Notes: generated by a model not told the origin, from the letters alone. A stretch of DNA of 56,337 nt from an uncultured Lachnospiraceae bacterium (GCA_902778165.1 CACYWQ010000020.1:1-56337), one strand, 5' to 3'. Shown: positions 8,428 to 17,578, counted from the stretch's first letter. Numbers and translations: made by a program.

Positions 8428-10137
8428 ATGAAAGTCAGAAGAATCAGTGTCACAAACAAGATAATTATAGGTGTGGTCTTACTTTTTCTGGTATCAGATG
8501 CAGTGTTGGGACTTGTTACATATAACAAATCCTATTCGGCGCTTTTGGATCAGATTAAGTTTACCGTCGAAAGCATCGCATCCGGCGTATCATGTGAAAT
8601 TGACGGAAGCAAGATTGTTACGGTACAACCCGGTGAGGAGAATACAGAAGACTATCTTGCCGTAAGTAATTATCTGACGGATTATCTTAATCGGTTGGAT
8701 GTGGAATACATATACACGGTTCGTCCTGCGGCAGGAGGAGGCCTTGAATATGCCATAGACTCGCAGGTAGAGGATTATTCACCAATCGGTGATGTATTTG
8801 AGGATGATGAAGCTTTACCTGCCTTGTCGGGACAGGTGGTATCAAGCAGTGAACCCTATACGGATGACTGGGGAACACATATCTCAGGATACAGTCCGAT
8901 ATACAATAACGGTGAAATAGTCGGTGCTGTAGGAGTAGATGTCAGCATGGATTGGGTCAAGGAGCAGACATCGTCTCTGTTGCGCTCTATCATGATGCTT
9001 TGCCTGATCATATTAGTTGTGGGATGCATCCTGCTTGTCATCATACTTAAGGCTTTAAGCAGAAAGTTTAGATTGCTTAATGACAAGATCGTAGAACTTA
9101 CAAACGGAGACGGGGATCTTACAAGGCAGATAGTTATTAATTCGGGTGATGAATTCGAAATCATAGGCGGAAACATCAATAAACTCATTGAATATATCCG
9201 CTTGATCCTTTTATCGATACATAAGGAATCCAATGATCTTAACAGATCATCTCTGGGGATCGCGGACAATGTGCGCGGTGCACGTGACGATGCAGAGGCT
9301 ATATCAGAGACTATGACTGATATGAGTGCGACCATGGAAGAGACAGCGGCATCGATCAACGAGATTAACGGCCTTATGTCGGATATAACGACATCATTTA
9401 ACGGAATCGCGGAAGAAATAGACAGTGGACGTGACTTCGCGCGTGAAGTAAGAGGATCAGCATCCGCTATAGGAGATAATGCGAAGAACGAGCGTGATTC
9501 GGCGGAAATCAGAGTAGCCTCAATGGCCGAATCGGTTAATGATAAGATAGAGAGATCAAAGGCAGTTAAGCATATAGAAGATCTGACCGATAACATAATC
9601 GCTATTGCGGATCAGACCAATCTGCTTTCTCTTAATGCTTCAATAGAAGCGGCCCGTGCCGGAGAAGCCGGAAGAGGTTTCGCAGTTGTTGCTACGGAGA
9701 TTGGAGAACTTGCCAAGGATTCCCAGGCTGCAGCAACCGAGATACAGACTGTTTCATCAGAGGTGATATCTGCAGTAAATGAGCTTTCTTCCGAAGCTCA
9801 GAATATGATCGCATTCGTCAATGAGACAACGATCGGCGGATTCACCAATCTTGTGACTATAAGTGAGGAATATATACAGTCGGCTGAACGAATCAGTGAA
9901 ATGATGGAGCGTTTTGCCGAAGCTTCGAGTCAGATAAGAGGCAATATTGACATGATAAAGAAATCTACGGATTCGGTAAATGATGCCGTAGAGTCAGCTG
10001 CCAACGGCGTGACAAAGACGGCAGAGAGGTCTGTTGAAATGTCAAATAACATGTCTTTGATCGATGAAGAGGCAATGACCGGAAGTGAGATATCCGGCAA
10101 ACTTGAGACAGAGGTCGGTAAGTTTAAGCTTGAATAG
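8428..10137 (+). CDS. Methyl-accepting chemotaxis protein with extracellular Cache-type sensor
   Basis: Transmembrane chemoreceptor that controls CheA activity. There is an N-terminal membrane segment (residues about 10-30, [18 protein letters not shown]), then an extracellular Cache-like sensor to about residue 185 ([22 protein letters not shown] is its typical last strand). A second membrane segment ([19 protein letters not shown]), a HAMP region and the cytoplasmic signalling hairpin follow. The hairpin tip has the conserved run [20 protein letters not shown] and then GRGFAVVA. The C terminus lacks a tethering pentapeptide. The ligand is unknown. RBS AAAGGAGAG precedes the ATG. It stands alone between the CobW genes and a PF06541 gene. 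Confidence 0.93.
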   Translation: MKVRRISVTNKIIIGVVLLFLVSDAVLGLVTYNKSYSALLDQIKFTVESIASGVSCEIDGSKIVTVQPGEENTEDYLAVSNYLTDYLNRLDVEYIYTVRPAAGGGLEYAIDSQVEDYSPIGDVFEDDEALPALSGQVVSSSEPYTDDWGTHISGYSPIYNNGEIVGAVGVDVSMDWVKEQTSSLLRSIMMLCLIILVVGCILLVIILKALSRKFRLLNDKIVELTNGDGDLTRQIVINSGDEFEIIGGNINKLIEYIRLILLSIHKESNDLNRSSLGIADNVRGARDDAEAISETMTDMSATMEETAASINEINGLMSDITTSFNGIAEEIDSGRDFAREVRGSASAIGDNAKNERDSAEIRVASMAESVNDKIERSKAVKHIEDLTDNIIAIADQTNLLSLNASIEAARAGEAGRGFAVVATEIGELAKDSQAAATEIQTVSSEVISAVNELSSEAQNMIAFVNETTIGGFTNLVTISEEYIQSAERISEMMERFAEASSQIRGNIDMIKKSTDSVNDAVESAANGVTKTAERSVEMSNNMSLIDEEAMTGSEISGKLETEVGKFKLE

Positions 10138-10173
10138 TTGTAAAATACAGAATAACAGCGACGGTGAAGTAAC

Positions 10174-11064
10174 ATGGGATATACGATTGTTCAGTGGATG
10201 TTTTTTTTCTTCATATATTGCTTTGTCGGATGGGTATGGGAGTGTACCTATTGCTCAATAATTGAGAGACATCTCACCAACAGAGGATTTATGAGAGGTC
10301 CGGTTATTCCCATATACGGATGCGGAACAACGGTCATGTTACTTGTATCGGCCCCCTTTAAGGACAATATCGCTCTGATATTCTTAGCGGGAATGTTAGG
10401 CGCAACATTGCTTGAATTCGTTACGGGTGCACTGATGGAAGCACTGTTTAAAGTCAGATATTGGGACTATTCCCATATACCCCTTAACATTCACGGCTAT
10501 GTATGCCTCGGAGCCTCTTTGGGCTGGGGCTTGGCTGCGGTGTTGCTTAATAAGTTTATTCACATTCCCGTGGAGAGATTAGAGGCGGCAATACCGTATA
10601 AATACGAGCAACTTATCGTATTGATTGTGACGATGTTATTTGTGGGAGATTTCTCGATATCATTTAAGGCAGCACTTGATCTAAGAGATATTCTTATCCG
10701 TATGGAGAGTATCAAGGCAGAAGCCGAACGTATGCAGAAACGAGTCGATGTACTGCTTGCAGTTGCTACGGATGAGAAGGATAAATGGGTTGACAAACGT
10801 TATGCCCAGATTACGGATATGCTTACATCCATGGAGAATGCCTTATCCGCTGCCAAAGATAAGATAGCCATACATGAGAGCGCAAGAGAAGAGCTTATCG
10901 AGCTCCGTACCAAGGCAGTCATGTTGAAAGACAGAGTGACTGCAATGTTCTCATTCAGAGGCAGACTTAACAGCCTTATAATCAAGGGTAACCCCAGAAT
11001 GGTATCCAAGAGATTCCAGGCAAGTCTTGACGAACTTAAGGCATATTACAATAACAGGAAATAG
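10174..11064 (+). CDS. PF06541 membrane protein (putative ABC-transporter type IV / former DUF1113)
   Basis: Small polytopic membrane protein of unknown function, common in Lachnospiraceae. The N-terminal half carries the family signature CFVGWVWECTYCS and RGFMRGPVIPIYGCG, then about five membrane segments (MLLVSAPF, IALIFLAGMLGATLLEF, YVCLGASLGWGLAAVLL and LIVLIVTMLFVGDFS). The C-terminal third, after residue 160, is cytoplasmic and predicted to be a long charged coiled coil (LIRMESIKAEAERMQKRVD). Despite the family name, nothing here shows transport activity. The stop codon ends exactly one base before the first base of the rnpB helix. Confidence 0.82.
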   Translation: MGYTIVQWMFFFFIYCFVGWVWECTYCSIIERHLTNRGFMRGPVIPIYGCGTTVMLLVSAPFKDNIALIFLAGMLGATLLEFVTGALMEALFKVRYWDYSHIPLNIHGYVCLGASLGWGLAAVLLNKFIHIPVERLEAAIPYKYEQLIVLIVTMLFVGDFSISFKAALDLRDILIRMESIKAEAERMQKRVDVLLAVATDEKDKWVDKRYAQITDMLTSMENALSAAKDKIAIHESAREELIELRTKAVMLKDRVTAMFSFRGRLNSLIIKGNPRMVSKRFQASLDELKAYYNNRK

Positions 11065-11405
11065 ATTATTGTGAGGCGGATGATCGCGGGTCCTTAGGGA
11101 CACGAGGAAAGTCCGGGCTTCGAAGGGCAGGATGCCGGATAACGTCCGGCGGAGGTGACTCCCGGGACAGTGCAACAGAGAATAACCGCGTCTTTGACGT
11201 AAGGGTGAAAAGGCGGTGTAAGAGACCACCGTGCACCTGGTAACAGGTGTAGCCGTGTAAACCCCATCCGAAGCAAGACCAAATATGGAGACCATGAGGC
11301 TGCCCGTCTCGTCTCCGGGTAGGTTGCTTGAGGCGGTCGGTAACGGCCGTCCTAGATAGATGATCATCTTAAATGACAGAACCCGGCTTACAGCCTCACA
11401 ATAAT
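11065..11405 (+). ncRNA. rnpB: RNase P RNA, bacterial class A
   Basis: Catalytic RNA of RNase P, which matures tRNA 5' ends. The ends form a perfect 13-bp P1 helix (11065-11077 with 11393-11405). The conserved class A core elements appear in order: GAGGAAAGTCCGGGCT, ACAGTGCAACAGAGAA, AAGGGTGAAAAGG, GTAAACCCCATCCGAAGCAA and, near the 3' end, GACAGAACCCGGCTTACAG. The P4 strands are therefore both present. The 341-nt length is normal for this class. The RNA begins immediately after the stop codon of the preceding CDS, so its promoter must overlap that gene or it is processed from the mRNA. Confidence 0.95.
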
Positions 11406-11407
11406 AG

Positions 11408-11436
11408 TTGACATAATGCATTGCTGCCGATATAAT
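11408..11436 (+). promoter_or_regulatory. Consensus sigma-A promoter for nrdR
   Basis: A perfect TTGACA (11408-11413) and a perfect TATAAT (11431-11436) are separated by 17 bp. The start of transcription is expected near 11443, giving a leader of about 105 nt before nrdR. It starts three bases after rnpB ends, so it separates rnpB from the nrdR unit. Confidence 0.85.
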
Positions 11437-11460
11437 ACTAGATGATGTGGTAGTGTGTGA

Positions 11461-11510
11461 ACGTGAAATCTATATCATGTTCACGTAACCGATTCAAAAG
11501 AGAGAATCGG
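11461..11510 (+). promoter_or_regulatory. Two consecutive leader hairpins upstream of nrdR
   Basis: The leader contains a 7-bp hairpin ACGTGAA/TTCACGT (11461-11467 with 11480-11486) and a second 7-bp hairpin CCGATTC/GAATCGG (11489-11495 with 11504-11510). Neither has a following T-run, so they are not ordinary terminators. They may stabilise the mRNA or be a control element. Confidence 0.4.
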
Positions 11511-11548
11511 TGATAATCAGAAAATACATTATTCAGAGGGGTAGCACA

Positions 11549-12004
11549 ATGAAGTGTCCGTTTTGCAGTCATGAGAACACAAGAGTAATAGATTCAAGAC
11601 CGGCTGATGAGAATAATTCCATCAGACGACGCAGAGTCTGTGATGAGTGTGGTAAGAGATTCACAACCTATGAGAAGGTTGAGACGATTCCGCTTATTAT
11701 CATCAAGAAGGATAATAACCGTGAAGCATATGACAGATCCAAGATCGAGAGCGGTGTATTAAGGGCTTGTCATAAGAGACCGGTAAGTGCGGCTGATATT
11801 ACCAAGCTTGTGGATGAAGTTGAACTTGAGATTTTCAATCTTGAGGAGAAAGAGATACCGAGTGATAAGATCGGTGAAGTGCTCATGACCAAGCTTAAGG
11901 CACTTGATGAAGTAGCATACGTAAGATTTGCTTCGGTATACAGAGAATTTAAGGACCTCAATACTTTCATGGACGAACTTAAGAAGGTAATGTCAGGTAA
12001 TTAA
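11549..12004 (+). CDS. nrdR: Transcriptional repressor NrdR
   Basis: Zinc-ribbon plus ATP-cone repressor of ribonucleotide reductase genes. The N terminus MKCPFCSHENTRVIDSRP and CDECGKRFTTYE supplies the four zinc Cys residues. The ATP-cone follows from about residue 50 (IIKKDNNREAYDRSKI to AYVRFASVYREF). The length of 151 residues is typical. I chose the ATG at 11549 because AGAGGGG precedes it and the protein then starts exactly at the zinc ribbon; an upstream in-frame ATG would add 13 unconserved residues. No ribonucleotide reductase gene is in the window, and I did not find a convincing NrdR box at its own promoter. Confidence 0.95.
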   Translation: MKCPFCSHENTRVIDSRPADENNSIRRRRVCDECGKRFTTYEKVETIPLIIIKKDNNREAYDRSKIESGVLRACHKRPVSAADITKLVDEVELEIFNLEEKEIPSDKIGEVLMTKLKALDEVAYVRFASVYREFKDLNTFMDELKKVMSGN

Positions 12005-12038
12005 TCTCTTATACATAGATACAATTTAATAGTTCGGA

Positions 12039-12053
12039 ACCTATACAATAGGT
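12039..12053. promoter_or_regulatory. Short inverted repeat upstream of the peptide transporter operon
   Basis: ACCTAT-ACA-ATAGGT (6-bp arms, 3-base centre) lies 45 bp before the binding-protein gene and overlaps a possible -10 (TACAAT, 12044-12049). It could be an operator, but no good -35 is visible and the operon may also be read from the nrdR promoter. Confidence 0.25.
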
Positions 12054-12097
12054 ATCGTATCTCAAGTGATGACCCGAATGGGAGAGAGGAGAAATTT

Positions 12098-13606
12098 ATG
12101 AAGAAGTTCAGAACGCTCTTCGTATCGGCACTTGTACTCACAATGACTGTTGCACTGTGCGGATGCGGAGGTGACAAGGCAGGAGAGGGCGACGCGATTA
12201 CTGTTGGAATTCCCCAAGACATTGAAGACAGTCTTGACCCCCACACAGCTGTGGCGGCAGGAACCAGAGAAGTATTGTTCAATGTATTTGAGGGCTTATT
12301 AAAACCCGATAGCAACGGCGACCTTAAACCCGCAGTGGCCAGTGAATACAGCATTGAGGACGAGGGCAAGACCTATACGTTCAAGCTAAGAGACGGCATA
12401 ACATTTCACAATGGAGCAGCTGTAACCGCGGATGATGTGATCGCTTCAATTGAAAGATGTGCCGATACCAGTAACGGAGAACCGTTGGTAGCGGCCTTTT
12501 CTAATATTGCGGACATTGTTAAGACAGATGATAAGACCGTCACAATTCATTTGACAGAGGCTGACACGGATTTCCTGTGTAACCTTACAACGGCTATTAT
12601 TCCTGCTGACAATATCGACAATGCGGCATCCAATCCGATTGGAACAGGTCCGTATATGTATGTATCAAGAAGTCCGCAGGAGAATATAATTCTTAAGAGA
12701 TATGACGGATACTGGGGTGAGAAGGCGTATATTGAGAATGTAACATTTAAGGTTATTTCTAACCCCGATACGATCGTTATGAATCTTGAGGGCGGATCGG
12801 TTGATCTGTTCCCCAGAGTAACAACTGCTCAGGCAGCACAGTTATCGGATAATTTCGAGATCAAAGAAGGAACGATGAACCTTGTTCAGGCGCTTTATCT
12901 TAACAACGCCGTTAAGCCTTTTGATGATGAGAGAGTTCGTCAGGCCCTTTGCTATGCCGTAGATCCCAAAGAGATAATGGACTATGCATTTGAAGGCAGA
13001 GGCAGTGAAATCGGTTCAAGCATGTTCCCTTCATTCGGCAAGTATTTCATGCCGGAGCTTAATGATACTTATAACCAGGATATAGAGAAGGCCAAGGCAC
13101 TTCTTACAGAGGCCGGATATCCGGATGGATTTGAGTTCTCCATTAAGGTACCGTCCAATTACACACAGCATGTGGATACGGCACAGATCCTTAAGGAAGA
13201 ATTCAAGAAGATAGGCGTAACCGCTAACATTGAATTGATCGAGTGGAGTTCATGGTTATCTGATGTATATTCAGGACGTGAGTATGAGGGAACTGTAATA
13301 GGTGTTGATGCTTCTACATTAAGTCCCAGGGCTTTGCTTGGAAGATTCGTATCGGATGCGGGCAACAATTTCGTTAATTTCTCGGATCCCGAGTATGATG
13401 CGGCATTCAAGGCAGCTGTATCAAGTACAGATGATGCGGTTCAGACCGAGAATTATAAGAAGTGTGAGAAGATACTCGCAGATAAGGCAGCCAATGTCTA
13501 TATTCAGGACCCTGCCGAATTGGTAGCAATCAACAAGAAATTCACAGGCTATGAGTTCTATCCTGTTTATGCTCAGGATATAAGCAAGATCAGACTCGCC
13601 AAGTAG
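12098..13606 (+). CDS. Peptide/nickel-type ABC transporter substrate-binding lipoprotein (SBP family 5)
   Basis: Extracytoplasmic receptor of an oligopeptide, dipeptide or nickel importer. It has a lipoprotein signal peptide with lipobox LCGC, the lipidated residue being Cys23. The SBP_bac_5 body runs from about residue 35 (DSLDPHTAVAAGTREVLFNVFEGL) with the family landmarks TYTFKLRDGITFHNGAAVTADDV, IGTGPYMY and ALCYAVDPKEIMDYAF. The 502-residue length is normal. It opens a five-gene set with two permeases and two ATPases. The ligand is not determined; peptides are the default inference. A GGGAGAGAGGAG site precedes the ATG. Confidence 0.93.
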   Translation: MKKFRTLFVSALVLTMTVALCGCGGDKAGEGDAITVGIPQDIEDSLDPHTAVAAGTREVLFNVFEGLLKPDSNGDLKPAVASEYSIEDEGKTYTFKLRDGITFHNGAAVTADDVIASIERCADTSNGEPLVAAFSNIADIVKTDDKTVTIHLTEADTDFLCNLTTAIIPADNIDNAASNPIGTGPYMYVSRSPQENIILKRYDGYWGEKAYIENVTFKVISNPDTIVMNLEGGSVDLFPRVTTAQAAQLSDNFEIKEGTMNLVQALYLNNAVKPFDDERVRQALCYAVDPKEIMDYAFEGRGSEIGSSMFPSFGKYFMPELNDTYNQDIEKAKALLTEAGYPDGFEFSIKVPSNYTQHVDTAQILKEEFKKIGVTANIELIEWSSWLSDVYSGREYEGTVIGVDASTLSPRALLGRFVSDAGNNFVNFSDPEYDAAFKAAVSSTDDAVQTENYKKCEKILADKAANVYIQDPAELVAINKKFTGYEFYPVYAQDISKIRLAK

Positions 13607-13607
13607 A

Positions 13608-14552
13608 ATGACCAATATACTTAAGAAAATTCTAAGTTCATTATTAACAATACTGGTGGTAGCCTGCCTCGTATTCTTAGCGTTTGCCGTGATACCGGGT
13701 GATCCGGCCGTGGCGAAGCTCGGAACGCAGGCTACTCCCGATAAGCTTAATGCATTACGTCATGAGATGGGACTTGATATCCCTCTCATGAAACGTTTTG
13801 CAACATGGATAGCCGGAGTTATACATGGTGACTTCGGCAATTCTTACAGTTACAGCATGCCTGTAAGCAAGCTTATTGCGGATAAACTGCCGGTAACCAT
13901 TATTCTGACACTGTACTCATTTGTAATAATGATCGTACTGTCGGTTTCTGTTGCCATTTTCGCGGCAAGAAAAGAAAACTCCGGATTAGACAGATTCATA
14001 CAGATCCTTACGCAGGTGATAATGTCCATACCGCCATTCTTCGGCGGAATAATCATTACGCTTATTTTTGGATTGGGTCTTCGGTTATTTGCCCCTGGGG
14101 GATATGTATCCTACGGAATCAATATGTTTAAATTTTTAGGTTATATGTTCTGGCCGGCATTAGCCATAGCGCTTCCCAAGGGAGCCATGGCTTTCTCGCT
14201 GTTATATTCCGGACTTGTCACGGAGAGAAAGAAGGATTATGCAAGAACCGCCTACAGCAGAGGAAACAGCACCAAAGACGTCTTCTATAAGCATCTGTTG
14301 CGTAATGCATGCATTCCCGTAGTTACGTTCTTCGGAATGGCCCTGGCTGATATGATAGCAGGTTCAATTGTAATAGAGCAGGTATTCGGTATCCCGGGAC
14401 TTGGAAGAATATTGTTAACATCAATTCAGAACAGGGATTATCCCGTGGTGGAAGCGATCATTGTGTGTATAGCGATACTTGTGACGGTATCCAATCTGCT
14501 TGTAGATGTACTGTACAGGGTTATTGATCCCAGAACGGTTATTTCGGAATGA
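13608..14552 (+). CDS. Peptide-type ABC transporter permease (DppB-like)
   Basis: Inner-membrane permease subunit. The N terminus (ILVVACLVFLAFAVIPGDPA) and the extracellular segment HEMGLDIPLMKRFATWI, followed by HGDFGNSYSYSMPVSKLI, are typical of DppB/OppB proteins. The ABC_membrane domain has the EAA-type coupling motif near residue 200 (YARTAYSRGNSTKDVFYKH) and the end motif IEQVFGIPGLGRILLTSIQNRDYPVV. About six membrane segments are predicted. It begins 1 bp after the binding-protein stop without a clear RBS and overlaps the next gene by 4 bp, so translation is coupled along the operon. Confidence 0.94.
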   Translation: MTNILKKILSSLLTILVVACLVFLAFAVIPGDPAVAKLGTQATPDKLNALRHEMGLDIPLMKRFATWIAGVIHGDFGNSYSYSMPVSKLIADKLPVTIILTLYSFVIMIVLSVSVAIFAARKENSGLDRFIQILTQVIMSIPPFFGGIIITLIFGLGLRLFAPGGYVSYGINMFKFLGYMFWPALAIALPKGAMAFSLLYSGLVTERKKDYARTAYSRGNSTKDVFYKHLLRNACIPVVTFFGMALADMIAGSIVIEQVFGIPGLGRILLTSIQNRDYPVVEAIIVCIAILVTVSNLLVDVLYRVIDPRTVISE

Positions 14553-15358
14553 AGAATAAGTTTAAGAACAAAGACTTTAACTTAATAGTGGGATTGATTC
14601 TTGCGGCTGTTGTTATCATACCTGCCGTTGTAGGCATATTCTGGACTCCGTATGATACGGAAGCAATGAGCAGTTCGCTTAAATTATCCGGAAGCAGTCT
14701 GGCGCATCCTATGGGTTGTGATAACTTCGGAAGAGATATATTAAGCCGCGTGATGTCAGGAAGCAGCACTACATTACTGATCGGGCTCGGAACCGTTCTT
14801 ATAGGTGCCGTGGCAGGAACGCTTATCGGGGCGTTAACCGGTTATTACGGCGGACTGGTTGATGATATATTCATGAGATTTAATGATGTGATGTTCTCAT
14901 TCCCCAGTCTGTTGCTTGCACTTGTATTCGTTGCCGTTATGGGCTCGGGCAGGATGCAGTTATTATTTGCTCTGGGAATAGCGTTTATTCCAAGCTATGT
15001 TCGTATCGTAAGAGCGGAGTATGTCAGAGCAAGGAATCTTGATTATGTCAAAAGCGCCAAACTTGCGGGAGCATCGGATATAAGAGTGATGTTTGTCCAT
15101 ATTCTGCCCAATACTGTCAAAGTGTTGATAAACTCAGTCTTAATAGGATTTAATAATGCAGTACTGGCCGAGGCGGGCCTTAGTTTCTTAGGAATCGGAG
15201 TGCAGCCTCCGGATGCTTCTTTGGGAAGAATGCTTGCGGATTCACAGACTTATCTGTTTAACAGGCCGGGAATGGCTGTTGCCCCCGGTATTACCCTTAT
15301 AGTTATGGTGTTAGGTATATCGTTGCTTGGAAAGAGCAAGCTGGTTACGGAAAGATAG
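14549..15358 (+). CDS. Peptide-type ABC transporter permease (DppC-like)
   Basis: Second permease of the importer. HPMGCDNFGRDILSRVMSGSSTTL is the characteristic DppC/OppC N-terminal motif (split across the first periplasmic loop). The coupling helix near residue 165 reads YVKSAKLAGASDIRVMFVH and is followed by AVLAEAGLSFLGIGVQPP. The length of 269 residues is slightly short for the family. The start codon overlaps the upstream permease stop (ATGA). Confidence 0.94.
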   Translation: MKNKFKNKDFNLIVGLILAAVVIIPAVVGIFWTPYDTEAMSSSLKLSGSSLAHPMGCDNFGRDILSRVMSGSSTTLLIGLGTVLIGAVAGTLIGALTGYYGGLVDDIFMRFNDVMFSFPSLLLALVFVAVMGSGRMQLLFALGIAFIPSYVRIVRAEYVRARNLDYVKSAKLAGASDIRVMFVHILPNTVKVLINSVLIGFNNAVLAEAGLSFLGIGVQPPDASLGRMLADSQTYLFNRPGMAVAPGITLIVMVLGISLLGKSKLVTER

Positions 15359-15393
15359 TTATATGACATGGATGTCATATGAGGGATGCATAT

Positions 15394-16182
15394 ATGTTGC
15401 TTCATGTAGAAGATCTGAATATTGAATTTCATGATCATATTGTTCCCGAGACGGTTGTATATGATTTCGACCTTGATATGAACGAGGGAGAGATCGTCGG
15501 ACTTGTGGGTGAATCGGGTTCGGGCAAATCAATGTCCGCACTTGCCATAGCGGGATTACTAAGTCGTCATGATGCTAAGAAAAGAGGACACATAGTATTT
15601 GAGGGTGTCGATATACTTGAATGCCCCAGAGAGACACTTCGCGGACTTCAGGGTGATGAGATCAGTATGATATTCCAAGAGCCCATGACAAGCCTTAATC
15701 CTGTTAAGAAGATAGGCTGGCAGGTGGAGGAAGCAATGCGCATCCATAAGAAATCCACACCTGAAGAGAGGAAGATAAGAGCAATAGAAGTTCTTAAGCA
15801 TGTGGATCTGGATGACCCCGAAAGAGTCTATAATTCATATCCCCACCAATTATCCGGCGGAATGAGACAACGAGTAATGATCGCTGCGGCAATGATCAAT
15901 ACACCCAAGCTGCTTATTGCAGATGAACCCACGACTGCACTTGATGTGACTGTCCAGGCAGAGATAGTCAAGTTGCTTAAGGACATCAATAAGAAGCACA
16001 ATACCGCGATCCTTTTTATATCTCATGATTTAAGCCTTGTAAGACAGTTGTGCAAAAGAGTACTTGTCATGAAGGGCGGATATGTGGTAGAGAGCGGATT
16101 GACGGAGGAGATATTTAACTCTCCGCGTGAAGAATATACCAAACATCTTATAGATTCCATTCCAAAGGTTGTACTTAATTAG
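15394..16182 (+). CDS. Peptide-type ABC transporter ATPase (DppD-like)
   Basis: Nucleotide-binding subunit. Walker [10 protein letters not shown]-loop [13 protein letters not shown], signature [15 protein letters not shown] and Walker [13 protein letters not shown] are all intact, followed by the H-loop in [10 protein letters not shown] start at 15394 because GAGGG lies 8 bases upstream; an upstream ATG at 15379 lacks an RBS. At 262 residues it is shorter than typical DppD/OppD proteins of about 320, because the oligopeptide C-terminal extension (oligo_HPY, often with a Cys cluster) is missing after [13 protein letters not shown]. Confidence 0.93.
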   Translation: MLLHVEDLNIEFHDHIVPETVVYDFDLDMNEGEIVGLVGESGSGKSMSALAIAGLLSRHDAKKRGHIVFEGVDILECPRETLRGLQGDEISMIFQEPMTSLNPVKKIGWQVEEAMRIHKKSTPEERKIRAIEVLKHVDLDDPERVYNSYPHQLSGGMRQRVMIAAAMINTPKLLIADEPTTALDVTVQAEIVKLLKDINKKHNTAILFISHDLSLVRQLCKRVLVMKGGYVVESGLTEEIFNSPREEYTKHLIDSIPKVVLN

Positions 16183-16196
16183 CATAAGGTTAATAT

Positions 16197-16937
16197 ATGG
16201 ACAATATACTTACAGTTAAGGATGTGCACGTTTCTTTTCTTGAAGAAAGGCGTACAATCTTCGATAAGCGCAACAGAATAGAAGTGTTAAAAGGCGTAGA
16301 TCTAAACATCGGTAAAGGTGAGATCGTAGGCCTTGTGGGTGAGTCAGGCTGCGGCAAATCAACTCTTGCCAAGGTTATTTTGGGACTTATTCGTCCCGAT
16401 TCCGGAGAAGTGATACATGAGTCGGAGAGACCGCAGATGATATTCCAGGATCCTTACAGCAGTCTTAATCCGGCCAAGACAGTCAGATTCATATTAGAGG
16501 AGCCTCTTAAGAATCAGACGAACTTAACAGCCGAAGAAAGACTTATTAGGGCCAAAGAACGTCTTATACAGGCCGGTCTTGATGAGAAATATCTTGATCG
16601 TAAGCCTTCTGAGTTATCCGGCGGTCAGAGACAGAGGGTATGTATTGCTCAGAGTCTTATGATGGATCCCAAGCTTCTTATTGCGGATGAGCCGGTTTCG
16701 GCACTTGATGTGACCATACAGGCACAGATTCTTAAACTGCTTGATGATCTGCAGGAGAATCTGGGGCTTTCGATCCTGTTTATATCTCATGATCTAAGAG
16801 TCGTATATCAATTATGTGACAGAGTGATGGTCTTAAGAGACGGAGTGATCGTGGAAGAAGGAGAAGTGGATGAGGTATACAGAAATCCTAAACATGAGTA
16901 TACCAAGAGACTGCTTCAGGCATCGGGCATTGAATAA
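16197..16937 (+). CDS. Peptide-type ABC transporter ATPase (DppF-like)
   Basis: Partner ATPase of the importer. Walker A is GESGCGKS, the Q-loop is MIFQDPYSSLNP, the signature is LSGGQRQRVCIAQSL, Walker B is LLIADEPVSALDVT and the switch His is in ISHDLRVV. The protein is 246 residues, about 70 shorter than classical OppF, again because it stops right after EYTKRLLQASGIE without the long C-terminal domain. It closes the operon, with 14 bp separating it from the DppD-like gene. No terminator is obvious directly after it. Confidence 0.93.
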   Translation: MDNILTVKDVHVSFLEERRTIFDKRNRIEVLKGVDLNIGKGEIVGLVGESGCGKSTLAKVILGLIRPDSGEVIHESERPQMIFQDPYSSLNPAKTVRFILEEPLKNQTNLTAEERLIRAKERLIQAGLDEKYLDRKPSELSGGQRQRVCIAQSLMMDPKLLIADEPVSALDVTIQAQILKLLDDLQENLGLSILFISHDLRVVYQLCDRVMVLRDGVIVEEGEVDEVYRNPKHEYTKRLLQASGIE

Positions 16938-17018
16938 CCAATGCAATAATATAAATATATAGTCAAAATTGTATAAATTTAGGCCTAAAGTAATGGTACC
17001 CATATTCCGATATATTAG

Positions 17019-17048
17019 GTGTAAGCAGTTAGGAACACAAACTTACAC
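17019..17048 (+). promoter_or_regulatory. Inverted repeat directly before an RBS
   Basis: GTGTAAG (17019-17025) pairs with CTTACAC (17042-17048). The 3' arm ends one base before the AGGAG ribosome binding site of the next gene. In RNA this would be a 7-bp hairpin with a 16-nt loop that could limit ribosome access. Confidence 0.35.
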
Positions 17049-17059
17049 AGGAGACGGAT

Positions 17060-17437
17060 ATGGGTATTTATGATTTAGGATACGGTGGCTTCGGCGCCTT
17101 CCAGAATAATTACAGAATAAGCGATATCCCCAGAGTGGATGTCAATAAGCCTGTCACACCTGTAGAAGAGGTTAAGGAAGCTGTACAATCTCCCAAGATT
17201 GAGATAGAAGAGATCAATAAGGCTCCCAGATCTACTGATCCTAACAGTGTATCGCTTGAATTCAATAAGGGTAATGACTACTCTTATATCGGAAGCACCA
17301 AGGATATTGAGAAGCTTGATGTAGCCAAGGCTATATCAGATATGCAGCAGGACAGCATCCTTCAGGAATATAACTACTTTGTAGGTTCGGGTGCAAACGT
17401 ATTCAGTTCAGAAGACGGTACGGTAATTGCGAAATAA
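17060..17437 (+). CDS. Small conserved hypothetical protein
   Basis: I do not recognise a named family for this 125-residue protein. It has no signal peptide or membrane segment. The N terminus is Gly/Tyr-rich (IYDLGYGGFGAF), the middle is Pro/Glu/Lys-rich and probably disordered, and residues 75-105 contain a more ordered segment (IEKLDVAKAISDMQQDSI) that looks helical. The closing stretch YNYFVGSGANVFSSEDG resembles short Lachnospiraceae proteins I recall seeing near motility or cell-surface genes, but that is weak. It has a good RBS (AGGAG) preceded by a hairpin and is followed by a strong terminator, so it is a single-gene unit. Confidence 0.7.
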   Translation: MGIYDLGYGGFGAFQNNYRISDIPRVDVNKPVTPVEEVKEAVQSPKIEIEEINKAPRSTDPNSVSLEFNKGNDYSYIGSTKDIEKLDVAKAISDMQQDSILQEYNYFVGSGANVFSSEDGTVIAK

Positions 17438-17486
17438 TAATAATAAAATATACTACACTTTTCATTTTTCTCCCTCCCCTTTATTT

Positions 17487-17514
17487 AAATATCCGCCCAA
17501 ACGGGCGGATATTT
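17487..17514 (+). terminator. Intrinsic terminator
   Basis: A perfect 12-bp stem (AAATATCCGCCC with GGGCGGATATTT) has a 4-base AAAC loop. It is followed by a T-rich tract and sits about 50 bp after the stop of the small hypothetical gene. The symmetric stem flanked by A and T runs may work in both directions. Confidence 0.85.
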
Positions 17515-17578
17515 TGATTTTAGGGAGATTATCTGATAGTATATACATCGGACACTGATTAAGACCAAGAAGGTGTAT

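Noticed and set aside
11408-11480. NrdR box in the nrdR promoter region
   Set aside because: AATCTATATCATG is only vaguely similar to the ACACTATATATAGTGT-type site and lies downstream of the start of transcription.
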